Source: Clostridia bacterium
GTDB taxonomy: Bacteria; Bacillota_A; Clostridia; Christensenellales; Aristaeellaceae
Assembly: GCA_017412025.1 (NCBI GenBank)
Contig: JAFQOY010000101.1
Span: forward strand, 1-13,917
Direction of reading: 5' to 3'
DNA: 13,917 nucleotides
The notes beneath the pieces were generated by a model. It made no database searches, was not told the origin of the DNA, and was given only the letters and a program-made list of their open reading frames with translations. Below, in pieces: positions 6,420 through 13,831 of this stretch. The position numbers were made by a program, and so were the translations under genes. The stretch's first letter is position 1. Every line of letters begins with the position of its first letter.

Positions 6420-6543
6420 GATGAATTTAAAAAAGTTTGCAAAACAAAGGGAAAAGAGAGCGAAAAACTGGAAGAAATCGCTTGTTTGAATCGACGCAGG
6501 GCGCATTCTCCTGGCTTGTCGGCGTTTGAGCCGCTGCAGCATG

Positions 6544-6573
6544 TTCACAGAGGATGGACAAGTGTGCTATAAT
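6544..6573 (+). promoter_or_regulatory. Promoter for the SNF2 helicase gene
   Basis: TTCACA (6544-6549), 18-base spacer, perfect TATAAT (6568-6573) preceded by an extended TGC. An in-frame ATG at 6554 lies upstream of this -10 and so cannot be the start of this transcript. About 40 bases of leader precede the chosen ATG. Confidence 0.75.
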
Positions 6574-6606
6574 TGGTATATATGGAAGAAACACAGCAGA
6601 ACGAAT

Positions 6607-6611
6607 GGGGG
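6607..6611 (+). promoter_or_regulatory. Ribosome binding site fixing the helicase start
   Basis: GGGGA, part of a five-base GGGGA core, is 8 bases before the ATG at 6620. The in-frame ATGs at 6554 and 6605 have no comparable site. Confidence 0.6.
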
Positions 6612-6619
6612 ATGAACGG

Positions 6620-9600
6620 ATGTTTACGCTTTCAGACGCCCGAAGTGCGATTGCAAATCCGGCGCAGTTTGCGCGCGGCGGGGTTGACGTGCGCGAGGGG
6701 CGTGTCAGCAACGTCTCGGTTGAGGAAGAGGATGGCGTGCTGACTTATTGCGGCGCTGTGCGGGGAACGGACCGCGTTCACGACGTGCTGTTTGAATATG
6801 ACGTCCGGCAGGAGGCGTTTCTCTTCTGCACATGCTCCTGTGCAGCCGGCGCGCGCATCGGACGGGGATGCAGGCATGCGGCGGCGGTGATGATCGCCGT
6901 ATGCGGCGGCGCTGCGGAGAGCATCTCCGCGCGGGAGGGCGGCGAGTTTATCGATGCGCTGCTGAAGGAAGGCCGCGGCGGCAGGCTGCTGAGCGTCCGG
7001 CAGATGCAGGAGCCGGTCAGGCTGTATCCGGTGCTTGCCCGGGCCGGTGCACAAAGCGTGAATCTGGGGCTGCGCATCGGCAGAACGCGGACGTATATCG
7101 TACGCAGCATGACGGATTTTGTACGTCGGGCGAGGAAGCGGGAGACGACGGTTTACGGCAGAGATCTGACGTTTTCCCACAGGGAGGCGGAGCTTTCGCT
7201 TTCGGATGCCGCGCTTTTCGGGCAGATCGTGATGCTTGCAGGCGAGGAGCAGAATGTGCGCGGCGCGGAGCTGAAGCTTTCCGGCGCGGCGCTGGATCAG
7301 ACGATGCGCCTGCTCGAAGGCCGAGAGGTGGATGTGCGCGGGGAGAACGGAGAAATGCGCCGCGCGATGGTGAAGCGGAGCAGCCTGCAGATTCCCCTTG
7401 AGATGGAGAGCAAAAACGAGCGCGCAGAGCTTCGCGTGATGGCGGACAGCATCGTGCTGGGCGACGTCGGCGCATATCATTTCTGTGCGGAGGAGATTCT
7501 CTGCGCGTATGGACAGGATTTTGAGCGGATCGCATCGCTGCTTTCCATCGCGGTCGGCTATCCGCAGGGCATAAGGTTTGACGAAAAGCAGCTTGACCGC
7601 GTCTGCGCGCAGGTGCTTGCGCCGGCCATGGCGGATGTGGATGTGCGCAAGGGACAGGAACTGGTGATGCAGCGCCTGCCGATGGCCGTTACCCCCAGGC
7701 TTTACGTGGACAAAGGGGGAGAAAAGCGGCTGAAGTGCCGGGTTTGCTTTGTGTACTGCGGCGAGGAGCTGTCGCCGGAGTCAGAGAACCCGCATATCCG
7801 GCGCAACACCGTGGTGGAGGAAGACGTGACGGCCATGGTGCAGGAAGTCTTTCCCGCGCACGAGGGCGATGGAGAGTATGCGTTTGAGGGCAGCGAGGAG
7901 GCCTGCTTCGGCGTGCTCAGCGAGAAGCTGCCGATGCTTGAAACCGTGGGCGAGGTGCTGGTCAGCGAGCGGCTGACGCAGACGTATGTAAAAAAGAAGC
8001 GTACAATGACGCTTGGCGTCACGCGTGAAGAGGACAGGCTGGTGCTCAAGGCGGATCTTGGCGATTATACGCAGGAGGATCTGGACGCGGCGCTGCAGGC
8101 GTACAGGCAAAAGCGCAGATATGTGCGCCTGAAGAGCGGAACCTTCCTCTCGGGCGAGGCGCTTGAGCAGGCGGCGGACGCGGCGCAGGTGCTCGATTCG
8201 CTGGATATGACGGCGGAAGAGGCCAAGGCGGGCGCAGAGGTGCCGGAGAGCCGGATGCTGTACCTGGAAGAGGCGGTGAAGGCGAGAGAAAGCATCCGCC
8301 TGAAAGCGCCCAAAGCCATTGAGGAATGGACGCAGAGGATTCGCCAGGCGCAGCAGACCAGGGCGCAGCAGCCGCAAACGCTGCGCGCCCAGCTGCGCAG
8401 CTATCAGCTTTCGGGCCTGTGCTGGCTCAGCGCGCTCAGCGACGCAGGCTTTAACGGCATCCTGGCGGACGATATGGGGCTGGGCAAGACGATACAGGCG
8501 CTTTCGCTCCTGCTGCGGGAAAAGGAGGCGGGGCGTCCGGTGCGCGCGCTGGTCGTATGCCCCGCGTCGCTCCAGCTCAACTGGAAGGCGGAGGCGGAGA
8601 AGTTTGCGCCGACGCTCAGGTGCTGCGCGCTGACGGGCTCCGCCCGGGAGCGTGCTCAGATCATCGACGCCCAGCAGGAGCCGGAGCTGATGATCACCTC
8701 GTACGATCAGCTGCGGCGGGATGTGCAGCTCTATGGCGATGAGGAATTCACGCATGTGCTGCTTGATGAGGCGCAGAACATCAAAAACGCCGCCTCCCAG
8801 GCGGCGCAGGCGGTCAAGACGCTCAGCGCACAGCACAAATTTGCAATGACGGGCACGCCGATTGAAAACAGGCTGAGCGAGCTGTGGTCGATATTTGATT
8901 TCCTGATGCCGGGTTATCTGCTGACGTACAAAAAGTTTAAGGAGCGGTTCGAGGCGCCGATTGTCCGCGACGGAAATGAACAGGCGAGGGAGAACCTGCA
9001 TCTGATGGTAGCGCCTTTTATCCTGCGCAGGATGAAAAAGGACGTGCTTGACGATCTGCCGGAAAAGGTGGAAACGGTGATGACCGGAGAGATGACGCCG
9101 GAGCAGAAGAAGCTGTATACGGCGTATGCGGCGCAGGCGTCGGGCAAGCTTGGAAGCGGCCTGGGCGGAGGAAAGGAACAGATCGAGATTCTTTCCGCGC
9201 TGACGCGGCTGCGTCAGATCTGCTGCGATCCGCGGCTGTGCGTGGAAAGCTATCAGGGCGGTTCGGGCAAACTGACACAGCTGGTGGAGATCGTTAAGGA
9301 AGCGCTGGAGGCGGACCATCACATTCTGCTCTTCTCTCAGTTCACGTCCATGCTGGATATCATCGAAGAGACGCTCCGGAACGAGGGCATTGCATGCTTT
9401 ATGCTCAAGGGCGACACGGACAAGGAAGAACGCATGCGGCTTGTGCAGCGCTTTAACGCGGGCGAGGCGGACGTTTTTCTGATTTCGCTCAAGGCGGGCG
9501 GAACGGGGCTCAACCTGACCGGTGCGGATGTAGTCATCCATTACGATCCGTGGTGGAACGTCGCCGCGCAGAATCAGGCGACGGACCGCGCGTATCGAAT

Positions 9601-9769
9601 CGGCCAGACGAAGGGCGTGCAGGTGATCAAGCTGATCGCTTCCGGCACGGTGGAGGAAAAGATCCTGCGCCTGCAGGAGAGCAAGCGTCAGCTCGGCGAC
9701 GGCGTGCTGCTGGGCGAGGAAAATCTCTTCACCATGGATGCGGATACGCTCAGGGAGATTCTGGGCTGA
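6620..9769 (+). CDS. SWIM-domain SNF2-family DEAD/DEAH helicase (YwqA-like)
   Basis: 1049-residue predicted DNA-stimulated ATPase/translocase. The N-terminal SWIM zinc finger is C72-x-C74 ... C84-x-H86. A long middle region (about 120-560) corresponds to the bacterial SNF2-associated region. The SNF2 ATPase starts with RSYQLSG-like entry residues near 590. Walker A is DDMGLGKT (617-624, Lys623) and Walker B is DEAQ (716-719), followed by TGTPIENRLSELWSIFDF. The helicase C lobe has LLFSQFTSMLDII, and motif V/VI lies in GGTGLNLTGAD and QATDRAYRIGQ (about 985-992). All motor motifs are intact. The role of bacterial SWIM-SNF2 proteins is still loosely defined: they probably remodel DNA-protein complexes, with links to transcription and repair. 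It is single, with its own promoter, and no methylase or nuclease partner lies beside it, so I do not read it as a defence gene. Confidence 0.93.
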   Translation: MFTLSDARSAIANPAQFARGGVDVREGRVSNVSVEEEDGVLTYCGAVRGTDRVHDVLFEYDVRQEAFLFCTCSCAAGARIGRGCRHAAAVMIAVCGGAAESISAREGGEFIDALLKEGRGGRLLSVRQMQEPVRLYPVLARAGAQSVNLGLRIGRTRTYIVRSMTDFVRRARKRETTVYGRDLTFSHREAELSLSDAALFGQIVMLAGEEQNVRGAELKLSGAALDQTMRLLEGREVDVRGENGEMRRAMVKRSSLQIPLEMESKNERAELRVMADSIVLGDVGAYHFCAEEILCAYGQDFERIASLLSIAVGYPQGIRFDEKQLDRVCAQVLAPAMADVDVRKGQELVMQRLPMAVTPRLYVDKGGEKRLKCRVCFVYCGEELSPESENPHIRRNTVVEEDVTAMVQEVFPAHEGDGEYAFEGSEEACFGVLSEKLPMLETVGEVLVSERLTQTYVKKKRTMTLGVTREEDRLVLKADLGDYTQEDLDAALQAYRQKRRYVRLKSGTFLSGEALEQAADAAQVLDSLDMTAEEAKAGAEVPESRMLYLEEAVKARESIRLKAPKAIEEWTQRIRQAQQTRAQQPQTLRAQLRSYQLSGLCWLSALSDAGFNGILADDMGLGKTIQALSLLLREKEAGRPVRALVVCPASLQLNWKAEAEKFAPTLRCCALTGSARERAQIIDAQQEPELMITSYDQLRRDVQLYGDEEFTHVLLDEAQNIKNAASQAAQAVKTLSAQHKFAMTGTPIENRLSELWSIFDFLMPGYLLTYKKFKERFEAPIVRDGNEQARENLHLMVAPFILRRMKKDVLDDLPEKVETVMTGEMTPEQKKLYTAYAAQASGKLGSGLGGGKEQIEILSALTRLRQICCDPRLCVESYQGGSGKLTQLVEIVKEALEADHHILLFSQFTSMLDIIEETLRNEGIACFMLKGDTDKEERMRLVQRFNAGEADVFLISLKAGGTGLNLTGADVVIHYDPWWNVAAQNQATDRAYRIGQTKGVQVIKLIASGTVEEKILRLQESKRQLGDGVLLGEENLFTMDADTLREILG

Positions 9770-9783
9770 GAAGGAATATGCAG

Positions 9784-9823
9784 ATGATCGGAGAACGGCG
9801 CTTTGTTCTCCGATCATTTATTC
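9784..9823. terminator. Terminator between the converging helicase and DUF255 genes
   Basis: A perfect 13-bp stem, ATGATCGGAGAAC (9784-9796) with GTTCTCCGATCAT (9805-9817), has an 8-base loop and is followed on the plus strand by TTTATTCT. The T-tract contains the stop codon of the converging gene. On the minus strand the tail is not T-rich, so termination there would be weaker. Confidence 0.8.
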
Positions 9824-11620
9824 TGTCATCATTGCATCAATCAGCGAGGCGCAGGCCCATGGCTGCTGACACACGGACGGAGCGGCGGCATGCCAGATGG
9901 CGTCGATGGCCTCGTCGTAATGTGCATGAGGCCGGAGTCTGTGCGCGATGCGCAGGCTGTGGACAAGCAGCGCGGCGGGGGAGGGAAGCTCGCCGTCGTG
10001 GATGGCCGGAACGCGCACGAAGAAGGCGTCGGGGTTTCTGGGCGTGTGCATGACCATGCCGTCCGTTCTGACGAACGCGTGCAGCGCGCTGCCCAGCAGA
10101 CGAAGTCCGCTGTACACGTATTCCTCTGTGCCGCCGTTTTCACCAAGGGTGAGCAGGGCGAGGGTGAGCGCCGCGCTTGCGCCGCATACGGCATGCGCGT
10201 GCATGGCGTCTGATGGAATGGCGGAGGACGGGAGCGGGCAGGGAAGGGCGGAGGCCGGCTGCTGCCCCAGAAGGAATGCCACGGCGCGCTGAGCGGCCTG
10301 CGTGTATCGGATTTCTCCGAGTTTTTTGCCGCACTGTGCCAGAACGGCGGCGGCGAGGGCCGTATGCTCGCAGACGATAGGCATAGACGGACGCTGATGC
10401 GCTCTGGCGGCGCGCATGCGCAGCAGCGCAGGGAGCGCGCGGCGCAGAAATGCGCTGTCCTCCGGCGCAGGGGAACGGCCCATCGCGGGGAAAAGAAGGG
10501 GTCTCTCTTCGTAAAGCTTCCGTTTGGACGCTGCGGTTATCGCGGGTGAAAAGCGGCTGGGCGCGACGGGCGGATCGGGCTGCGTGCGCTGATGAAGCAG
10601 CCCCAGCAGACGGCAGGCGCGCAGCCCATCCTCGCTGCCCAGCGCTGCGCAGGCCTGCCCGGGCGTGAAGGCATATGCGGACTTCGGCGCGTAAAGCGAA
10701 GCGGCAAGCGCGCCGCCCTCAAGCGCGAACGCGCTGATGATCAGATCGAGGAGGCGTACGGCCTCGCTTCTTCTTCCGCTGTCAAGGAGGATGAGCGCCA
10801 GCATGGCGTTGACGCCGAGCGGCTTTTCCGGCACGAAAGCGCGCCAGTCGTCCGTCAGCGCGGAGCGGAAGAATGCGCCGTCGAGCGGATCGTATATTGA
10901 GGCGGCGAGCATAGCGTTAAGCGCGCGGTTCAGGCTGGCCTGCGCCTGCCGGTTTGCGCCGGAAGGCGCGTGCTGCAGAAAGCGGAGCGTGCAGACCAGC
11001 GGCGCCTTTATGCTGCCGAATCCGCCGTTTGCTCTGTCTTCTGCTGCGGAAAGCGCGCGCAGCAGATCGTGCGCAGCGTCGGCGGGGAGATAGGGTTTGC
11101 GCAGCGGATCGCAGCGGAAAGACAGGAGAACCTGAGCTGCCTGCGCATGCAGGCCGGGAAGATTCTGGACGAAGCGCCTGTCAGCCTGCGCAAGCCAGAT
11201 ATACAGCCGCGCCGGATCGAGCGGATAGCCGGAAGGCGGAAGCGGAGCGGCCAGAAAGGGGCGCGCATCGTCAAGCAGCAGCGCGCAGAGCGGAAGCGCG
11301 CCTTCCTGAGAAAAGAGCGCAGCGGCGCGCTGACAGAGCAGCTCCACGTCGGGACGCACGCCGATGGGCAGATGGACGGGAACGGTGCGCTCGCGCAGGT
11401 GCATGGATAAGGCCGGATCGGAAAAAGCTTCGATGGCGCCGCCCAGGAGCAGAAAGACGGGAACCTGCCGCGCGTGGGCCTGCGAAAAAGCCTCGGCGCA
11501 AAACGGAAGAAACGCTGGCGGATCGCATGGCTGGGGGGATGTGCGCATTGTGTGCGCCGCCTGTACGACGGCGGGCGAATGCAGCGGAGGCTGATCAGGG
11601 GGAACAGAAAAAACGCGCAT
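9818..11620 (-). CDS. Degenerate DUF255/YyaL-like protein (thioredoxin-like plus glycan-toroid fold)
   Basis: 600 residues, co-linear with the YyaL/DUF255 family (N-terminal thioredoxin-like domain, then an (alpha/alpha)6-like domain) but strongly diverged. Landmarks that align: SPAVVQAAH (15-23) with the family's SPYLLQHA, the AEAFSQA segment (42-48), PVFLLLG (54-60), RPDVE, GGFGS, and the EKPL segment where the family has FEKML. The family's CxxC segment (STCHWC), expected directly after residue 60, is absent: LLLGG runs straight to AIEAFSD. GWPL has become ALPL and TYFP has become PLPP. The reading frame is open throughout, so it is not an obvious pseudogene, but redox chemistry is unlikely. 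The ATG at 11620 has AAAGGA 9 bases upstream and includes the SPxxxQ motif. A TTG at 11668 has no binding site. The start lies inside the terminator after rapZ. Function unknown. Confidence 0.72.
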   Translation of the reverse strand: MRVFSVPPDQPPLHSPAVVQAAHTMRTSPQPCDPPAFLPFCAEAFSQAHARQVPVFLLLGGAIEAFSDPALSMHLRERTVPVHLPIGVRPDVELLCQRAAALFSQEGALPLCALLLDDARPFLAAPLPPSGYPLDPARLYIWLAQADRRFVQNLPGLHAQAAQVLLSFRCDPLRKPYLPADAAHDLLRALSAAEDRANGGFGSIKAPLVCTLRFLQHAPSGANRQAQASLNRALNAMLAASIYDPLDGAFFRSALTDDWRAFVPEKPLGVNAMLALILLDSGRRSEAVRLLDLIISAFALEGGALAASLYAPKSAYAFTPGQACAALGSEDGLRACRLLGLLHQRTQPDPPVAPSRFSPAITAASKRKLYEERPLLFPAMGRSPAPEDSAFLRRALPALLRMRAARAHQRPSMPIVCEHTALAAAVLAQCGKKLGEIRYTQAAQRAVAFLLGQQPASALPCPLPSSAIPSDAMHAHAVCGASAALTLALLTLGENGGTEEYVYSGLRLLGSALHAFVRTDGMVMHTPRNPDAFFVRVPAIHDGELPSPAALLVHSLRIAHRLRPHAHYDEAIDAIWHAAAPSVCQQPWACASLIDAMMTE

Positions 11621-11664
11621 GCGGTTCCATCCTTTATTCTGTGATGGAATCAGCATGCGCGTTT
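11608..11664 (-). terminator. Terminator after rapZ that contains the next gene's start codon
   Basis: Perfect 12-bp outer stem AAACGCGCATGC (11611-11622) with GCATGCGCGTTT (11653-11664). A small internal loop leads to a 7-bp inner stem TTCCATC (11625-11631) with GATGGAA (11643-11649) and an 11-base loop. On the minus strand the stem ends in TTTTTTCTGTT, a good U-tract; the plus strand has none. It sits 38 bases after the rapZ stop. The ATG of the DUF255-like gene (11618-11620) is in the 3' arm and codons 3-5 encode the U-tract. Confidence 0.8.
11630..11635 (-). promoter_or_regulatory. Ribosome binding site in the terminator hairpin loop
   Basis: AAAGGA on the minus strand, four bases in the loop (11632-11635) and two in the inner stem, 9 bases from the ATG at 11620. 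It decides the start of the DUF255-like gene, and the hairpin could control its exposure. Confidence 0.65.
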
Positions 11665-11701
11665 GCAAGCCAATCTATACGGGAGGCCGGTCGGCGGGAG
11701 A

Positions 11702-12625
11702 TTACCGGGCAGCGGGATCGGCGGAATTGAAGGCGGTCTTGTCGCGGCGGAACGGCCAGCTGGCTTCTTCCAGGGCGATATCGCGGTGGGTGACGTTTAC
11801 GGTCTGGCCAAGGGCGCGGAGATGAGCGCCGAGCGCTTCGCTGATGGCGACGCTGCGGTGCGCGCCGCCGGTGCAGCCGATGGCGATCATCAGCCGGCGC
11901 TTGCCCTCGCGCTGATACAGCGGCAGCAGATAATCCACGAGGGTGTACAGATGCGTCAGGAATGCGCGCGTCTCTTCCTTGCCGATCACATAATCGCGCA
12001 CGGGCGCCTCCAGGCCGGTGTAGGCGCGGATCTCCTTGATATAGAAGGGATTGGGGAGAAAACGAACGTCAAAGACGAGATCGCTCTCGCGCGGAATCCC
12101 CCTTTTGTAGCCGAAGGACATGATTTCAGTGCGGATGGCCTGCTGAGCAGCATCCTGAGAAAGCAGCTCGTCGACAAACGCACATGCGCTCTTTGCACGC
12201 ATGCCCGTGGTGGAAAGCACATAGTTGGCGCGTTCGCGCAGCGGCTGAAGCATTTCGCGCTCGCGGGCGATGGATTGCTCAAGCGTCTTGCCGCGCTTCA
12301 TCAGCGGATGATCGCGGCGCGTTTCCTTGTAGCGGTCAATCAGCGTCTCGGTGTCGGCTTCAAGGAAGAGGATGGAGATATCGTGGCTGTCTGCCGCGTT
12401 GTCGATCGCTTCCAGAATGGCTTCGGCGTCAAACAGCGCGCCGCTTCGGGAATCCACACCCAGCGCGACGGGGTGATCAAGTTCGACCTTTTCGCACAGG
12501 GTAAAAGCCTGCGTGAGCAGGAGCGGCGGCAAATTGTCCATGCACTGATATCCGGTATCCTCCAGATGGCGCAGAACGCTGGTCTTTCCTGCGCCGGAGA
12601 GACCGGTGACGATTAAGAATCTCAT
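11702..12625 (-). CDS. rapZ: RNase adapter/nucleotide-binding protein RapZ (YvcJ)
   Basis: 307-residue P-loop ATP/GTP-binding protein. Walker A is GLSGAGKT (8-15), followed by the family signature YQCMDNLPP (26-34). The C-terminal half carries the strongly conserved GCTGGAHRSV (near 257-266), which ends the RapZ regulatory domain. In enterobacteria RapZ adapts small RNAs to RNase E to control glmS and thus amino-sugar supply. In Bacillus the orthologue YvcJ is a nucleotide-binding protein without that RNA circuit, so the mechanism here is open. The ATG at 12625 gives the canonical MRFLIVTG start with AAAGGA 10 bases upstream. The longer frame to 12700 would overlap murB. It lies 34 bases after murB, and the pairing with a peptidoglycan precursor gene agrees with an envelope role. 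The usual yvcK and whiA neighbours are not next to it. Confidence 0.93.
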   Translation of the reverse strand: MRFLIVTGLSGAGKTSVLRHLEDTGYQCMDNLPPLLLTQAFTLCEKVELDHPVALGVDSRSGALFDAEAILEAIDNAADSHDISILFLEADTETLIDRYKETRRDHPLMKRGKTLEQSIAREREMLQPLRERANYVLSTTGMRAKSACAFVDELLSQDAAQQAIRTEIMSFGYKRGIPRESDLVFDVRFLPNPFYIKEIRAYTGLEAPVRDYVIGKEETRAFLTHLYTLVDYLLPLYQREGKRRLMIAIGCTGGAHRSVAISEALGAHLRALGQTVNVTHRDIALEEASWPFRRDKTAFNSADPAAR

Positions 12626-12659
12626 ACTGTGCTTTTCCTTTCGTATGGCGACGTGCGCT

Positions 12660-13580
12660 TCAGGCTTTGTCTTCTCCGAGGATGCGCACTTCGGGCTCAA
12701 GCGTGACGCCGGTCTGCCTGTAGACGCAGTCCTTCACCTCGTTCATCAGGGCCAGGACGTCGCTGGCGGTCGCGGAGCCGAGATTGATGATGAAGCCGGC
12801 GTGCTTTTCGCTGACCTGCGCATCGCCGATCCGCTTGCCGCGAAGGCCGCAGTCGTCAATCAGCTTTGCTGCGAAATAACCTTCGGGGCGTTTGAACGTG
12901 CTGCCGGCGCTGGGGAAGGCGAGCGGCTGCTTGTCGCGCCGCGCGCGGGAGCACTCGTCCATGCGCGCGCGAATGGCCTTGGGATCGCCGGGGGTAAGCT
13001 GCATGACGACGTCAGTGACGATGACGTTGGCGTCCATCATTGCGCTGTGCCGGTAGGAGAAGCCGCAGTCGGGCCCTTCAAAGATGATGGGTTTTCCATC
13101 GGAAAGGGAGACGCCCTCCACCCGGGTGACAACCTGCGAAAGCTCGCGGCCGTAGGCGCCCGCATTCATGATGACGCCGCCGCCGATGGTACCGGGAACG
13201 CCAGCAAGCTCGGCGAGGCCGTCAAGACCTTCGCTGAGCGCGAACTGGGCAATGGAACTCATCAGCGCTCCGGCTTTGGCGTAAAGCACATCGTCCTCGC
13301 GCCGGAGCGCGGCGCAGTCGTTTCCAATGCGGATGACCAGACCGCGGATGCCGCCGTCGCGGACAAGCAGATTGGAGCCGTTGCCGATGATGGTGACCGG
13401 TACGCCGGCGCTTTTTGCGGCGCGCAGCGCGACAGATACCTCGCGTGCATCGACGATATTGACCAGAACGTCCGCCTCACCGCCGACACGGAATGTGGTG
13501 TAGCGGGCCATCGGCGCACGGGGGATGATGCGTTCAGGGGCAAAATCAGCCTGAACGAGTGCAGCAATCAGGGTATTCAT
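12660..13580 (-). CDS. murB: UDP-N-acetylenolpyruvoylglucosamine reductase MurB
   Basis: 306-residue FAD enzyme that uses NADPH to reduce UDP-GlcNAc-enolpyruvate to UDP-MurNAc, the second committed step of peptidoglycan synthesis, in the cytoplasm. FAD-binding signatures are YTTFRVGG (27-34), GNGSNLLVRDGG (66-77) and GVPGTIGGGVIMNAGAYG (127-144). Catalytic residues fit the family: Arg177 in YRHS, Ser227 in AGSTFK as proton donor, and Glu297 in EPEVRI. The Tyr-loop of the type I (E. coli) enzyme is missing, as in Gram-positive type II MurB, and the length is typical of that type. GGAGG lies 5 bases before the ATG. It is first in an operon with rapZ and has a promoter about 30 bases upstream. 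Confidence 0.96.
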   Translation of the reverse strand: MNTLIAALVQADFAPERIIPRAPMARYTTFRVGGEADVLVNIVDAREVSVALRAAKSAGVPVTIIGNGSNLLVRDGGIRGLVIRIGNDCAALRREDDVLYAKAGALMSSIAQFALSEGLDGLAELAGVPGTIGGGVIMNAGAYGRELSQVVTRVEGVSLSDGKPIIFEGPDCGFSYRHSAMMDANVIVTDVVMQLTPGDPKAIRARMDECSRARRDKQPLAFPSAGSTFKRPEGYFAAKLIDDCGLRGKRIGDAQVSEKHAGFIINLGSATASDVLALMNEVKDCVYRQTGVTLEPEVRILGEDKA

Positions 13581-13607
13581 GATTTCCTCCAGAGGTTACT
13601 TAGCCTT

Positions 13608-13636
13608 ATTGTAACCGATATTCAGGGGTTTCACAA
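13608..13636 (-). promoter_or_regulatory. Promoter for murB-rapZ
   Basis: On the minus strand: TTGTGA (13631-13636), 17-base spacer, TACAAT (13608-13613), about 28 bases before the murB ATG. The -10 is five of six and the -35 four of six. Confidence 0.65.
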
Positions 13637-13650
13637 GCGCAAATTACTCG

Positions 13651-13721
13651 CCCATCCCGGAACGGATGGGATGGATGGATATACAGAGCGGCAATATAAA
13701 TAGGAAGAGAAAATGCCGCTC
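13651..13721. other. Two inverted repeats in the murB/rRNA-promoter intergenic region
   Basis: CCCATCC (13651-13657) pairs with GGATGGG (13664-13670). GAGCGGCA (13686-13693) pairs with TGCCGCTC (13714-13721) across a 20-base AT-rich loop. Neither is followed by a T-tract on either strand, so they are not typical terminators. They may be regulator sites or structural. The region 13581-13796 holds the murB promoter, these repeats and the A-tracts, but no gene. Confidence 0.4.
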
Positions 13722-13747
13722 CAAATAGTGTATGCGCCGGGAGAAAC

Positions 13748-13792
13748 AAAAAAACAGAATCGATTCAAAAAAGTTTAAAAAAGTTGAAAAAA
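13748..13792 (+). promoter_or_regulatory. Phased A-tracts / UP element
   Basis: A6 runs at 13767-13772, 13777-13782 and 13787-13792 are spaced exactly 10 bases apart, with an A7 run at 13748-13754. They sit directly upstream of the -35 at 13797. Helically phased A-tracts bend DNA, and AT-rich UP elements bind the RNA polymerase alpha C-terminal domains. Both are typical of rRNA promoters. Confidence 0.65.
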
Positions 13793-13796
13793 GGTG

Positions 13797-13825
13797 TTGA
13801 CAGAAAGCGTCAAGGCATGTATAAT
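13797..13825 (+). promoter_or_regulatory. Consensus promoter, probably of an rRNA operon
   Basis: TTGACA (13797-13802), 17-base spacer, TATAAT (13820-13825): both hexamers are perfect. The start is expected near 13832. No coding frame follows with a ribosome binding site. Perfect hexamers, upstream A-tracts and a boxA-like leader together indicate rrn. Confidence 0.8.
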
Positions 13826-13831
13826 ACATCA

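Noticed and set aside
6620..9769. SNF2 helicase as part of a phage-defence island
   Set aside because: No nuclease, methylase or other defence partner lies beside it, and the SWIM/SNF2 layout matches the common chromosomal YwqA-like protein.
7781..9817. 678-codon minus-strand frame opposite the SNF2 helicase
   Set aside because: It is antisense to intact helicase motifs, rich in Arg/Leu/His, and without motifs or a binding site.
11663..13703. Plus-strand frames opposite rapZ and murB
   Set aside because: Shadows of two conserved housekeeping genes. No promoter or ribosome binding site fits them.
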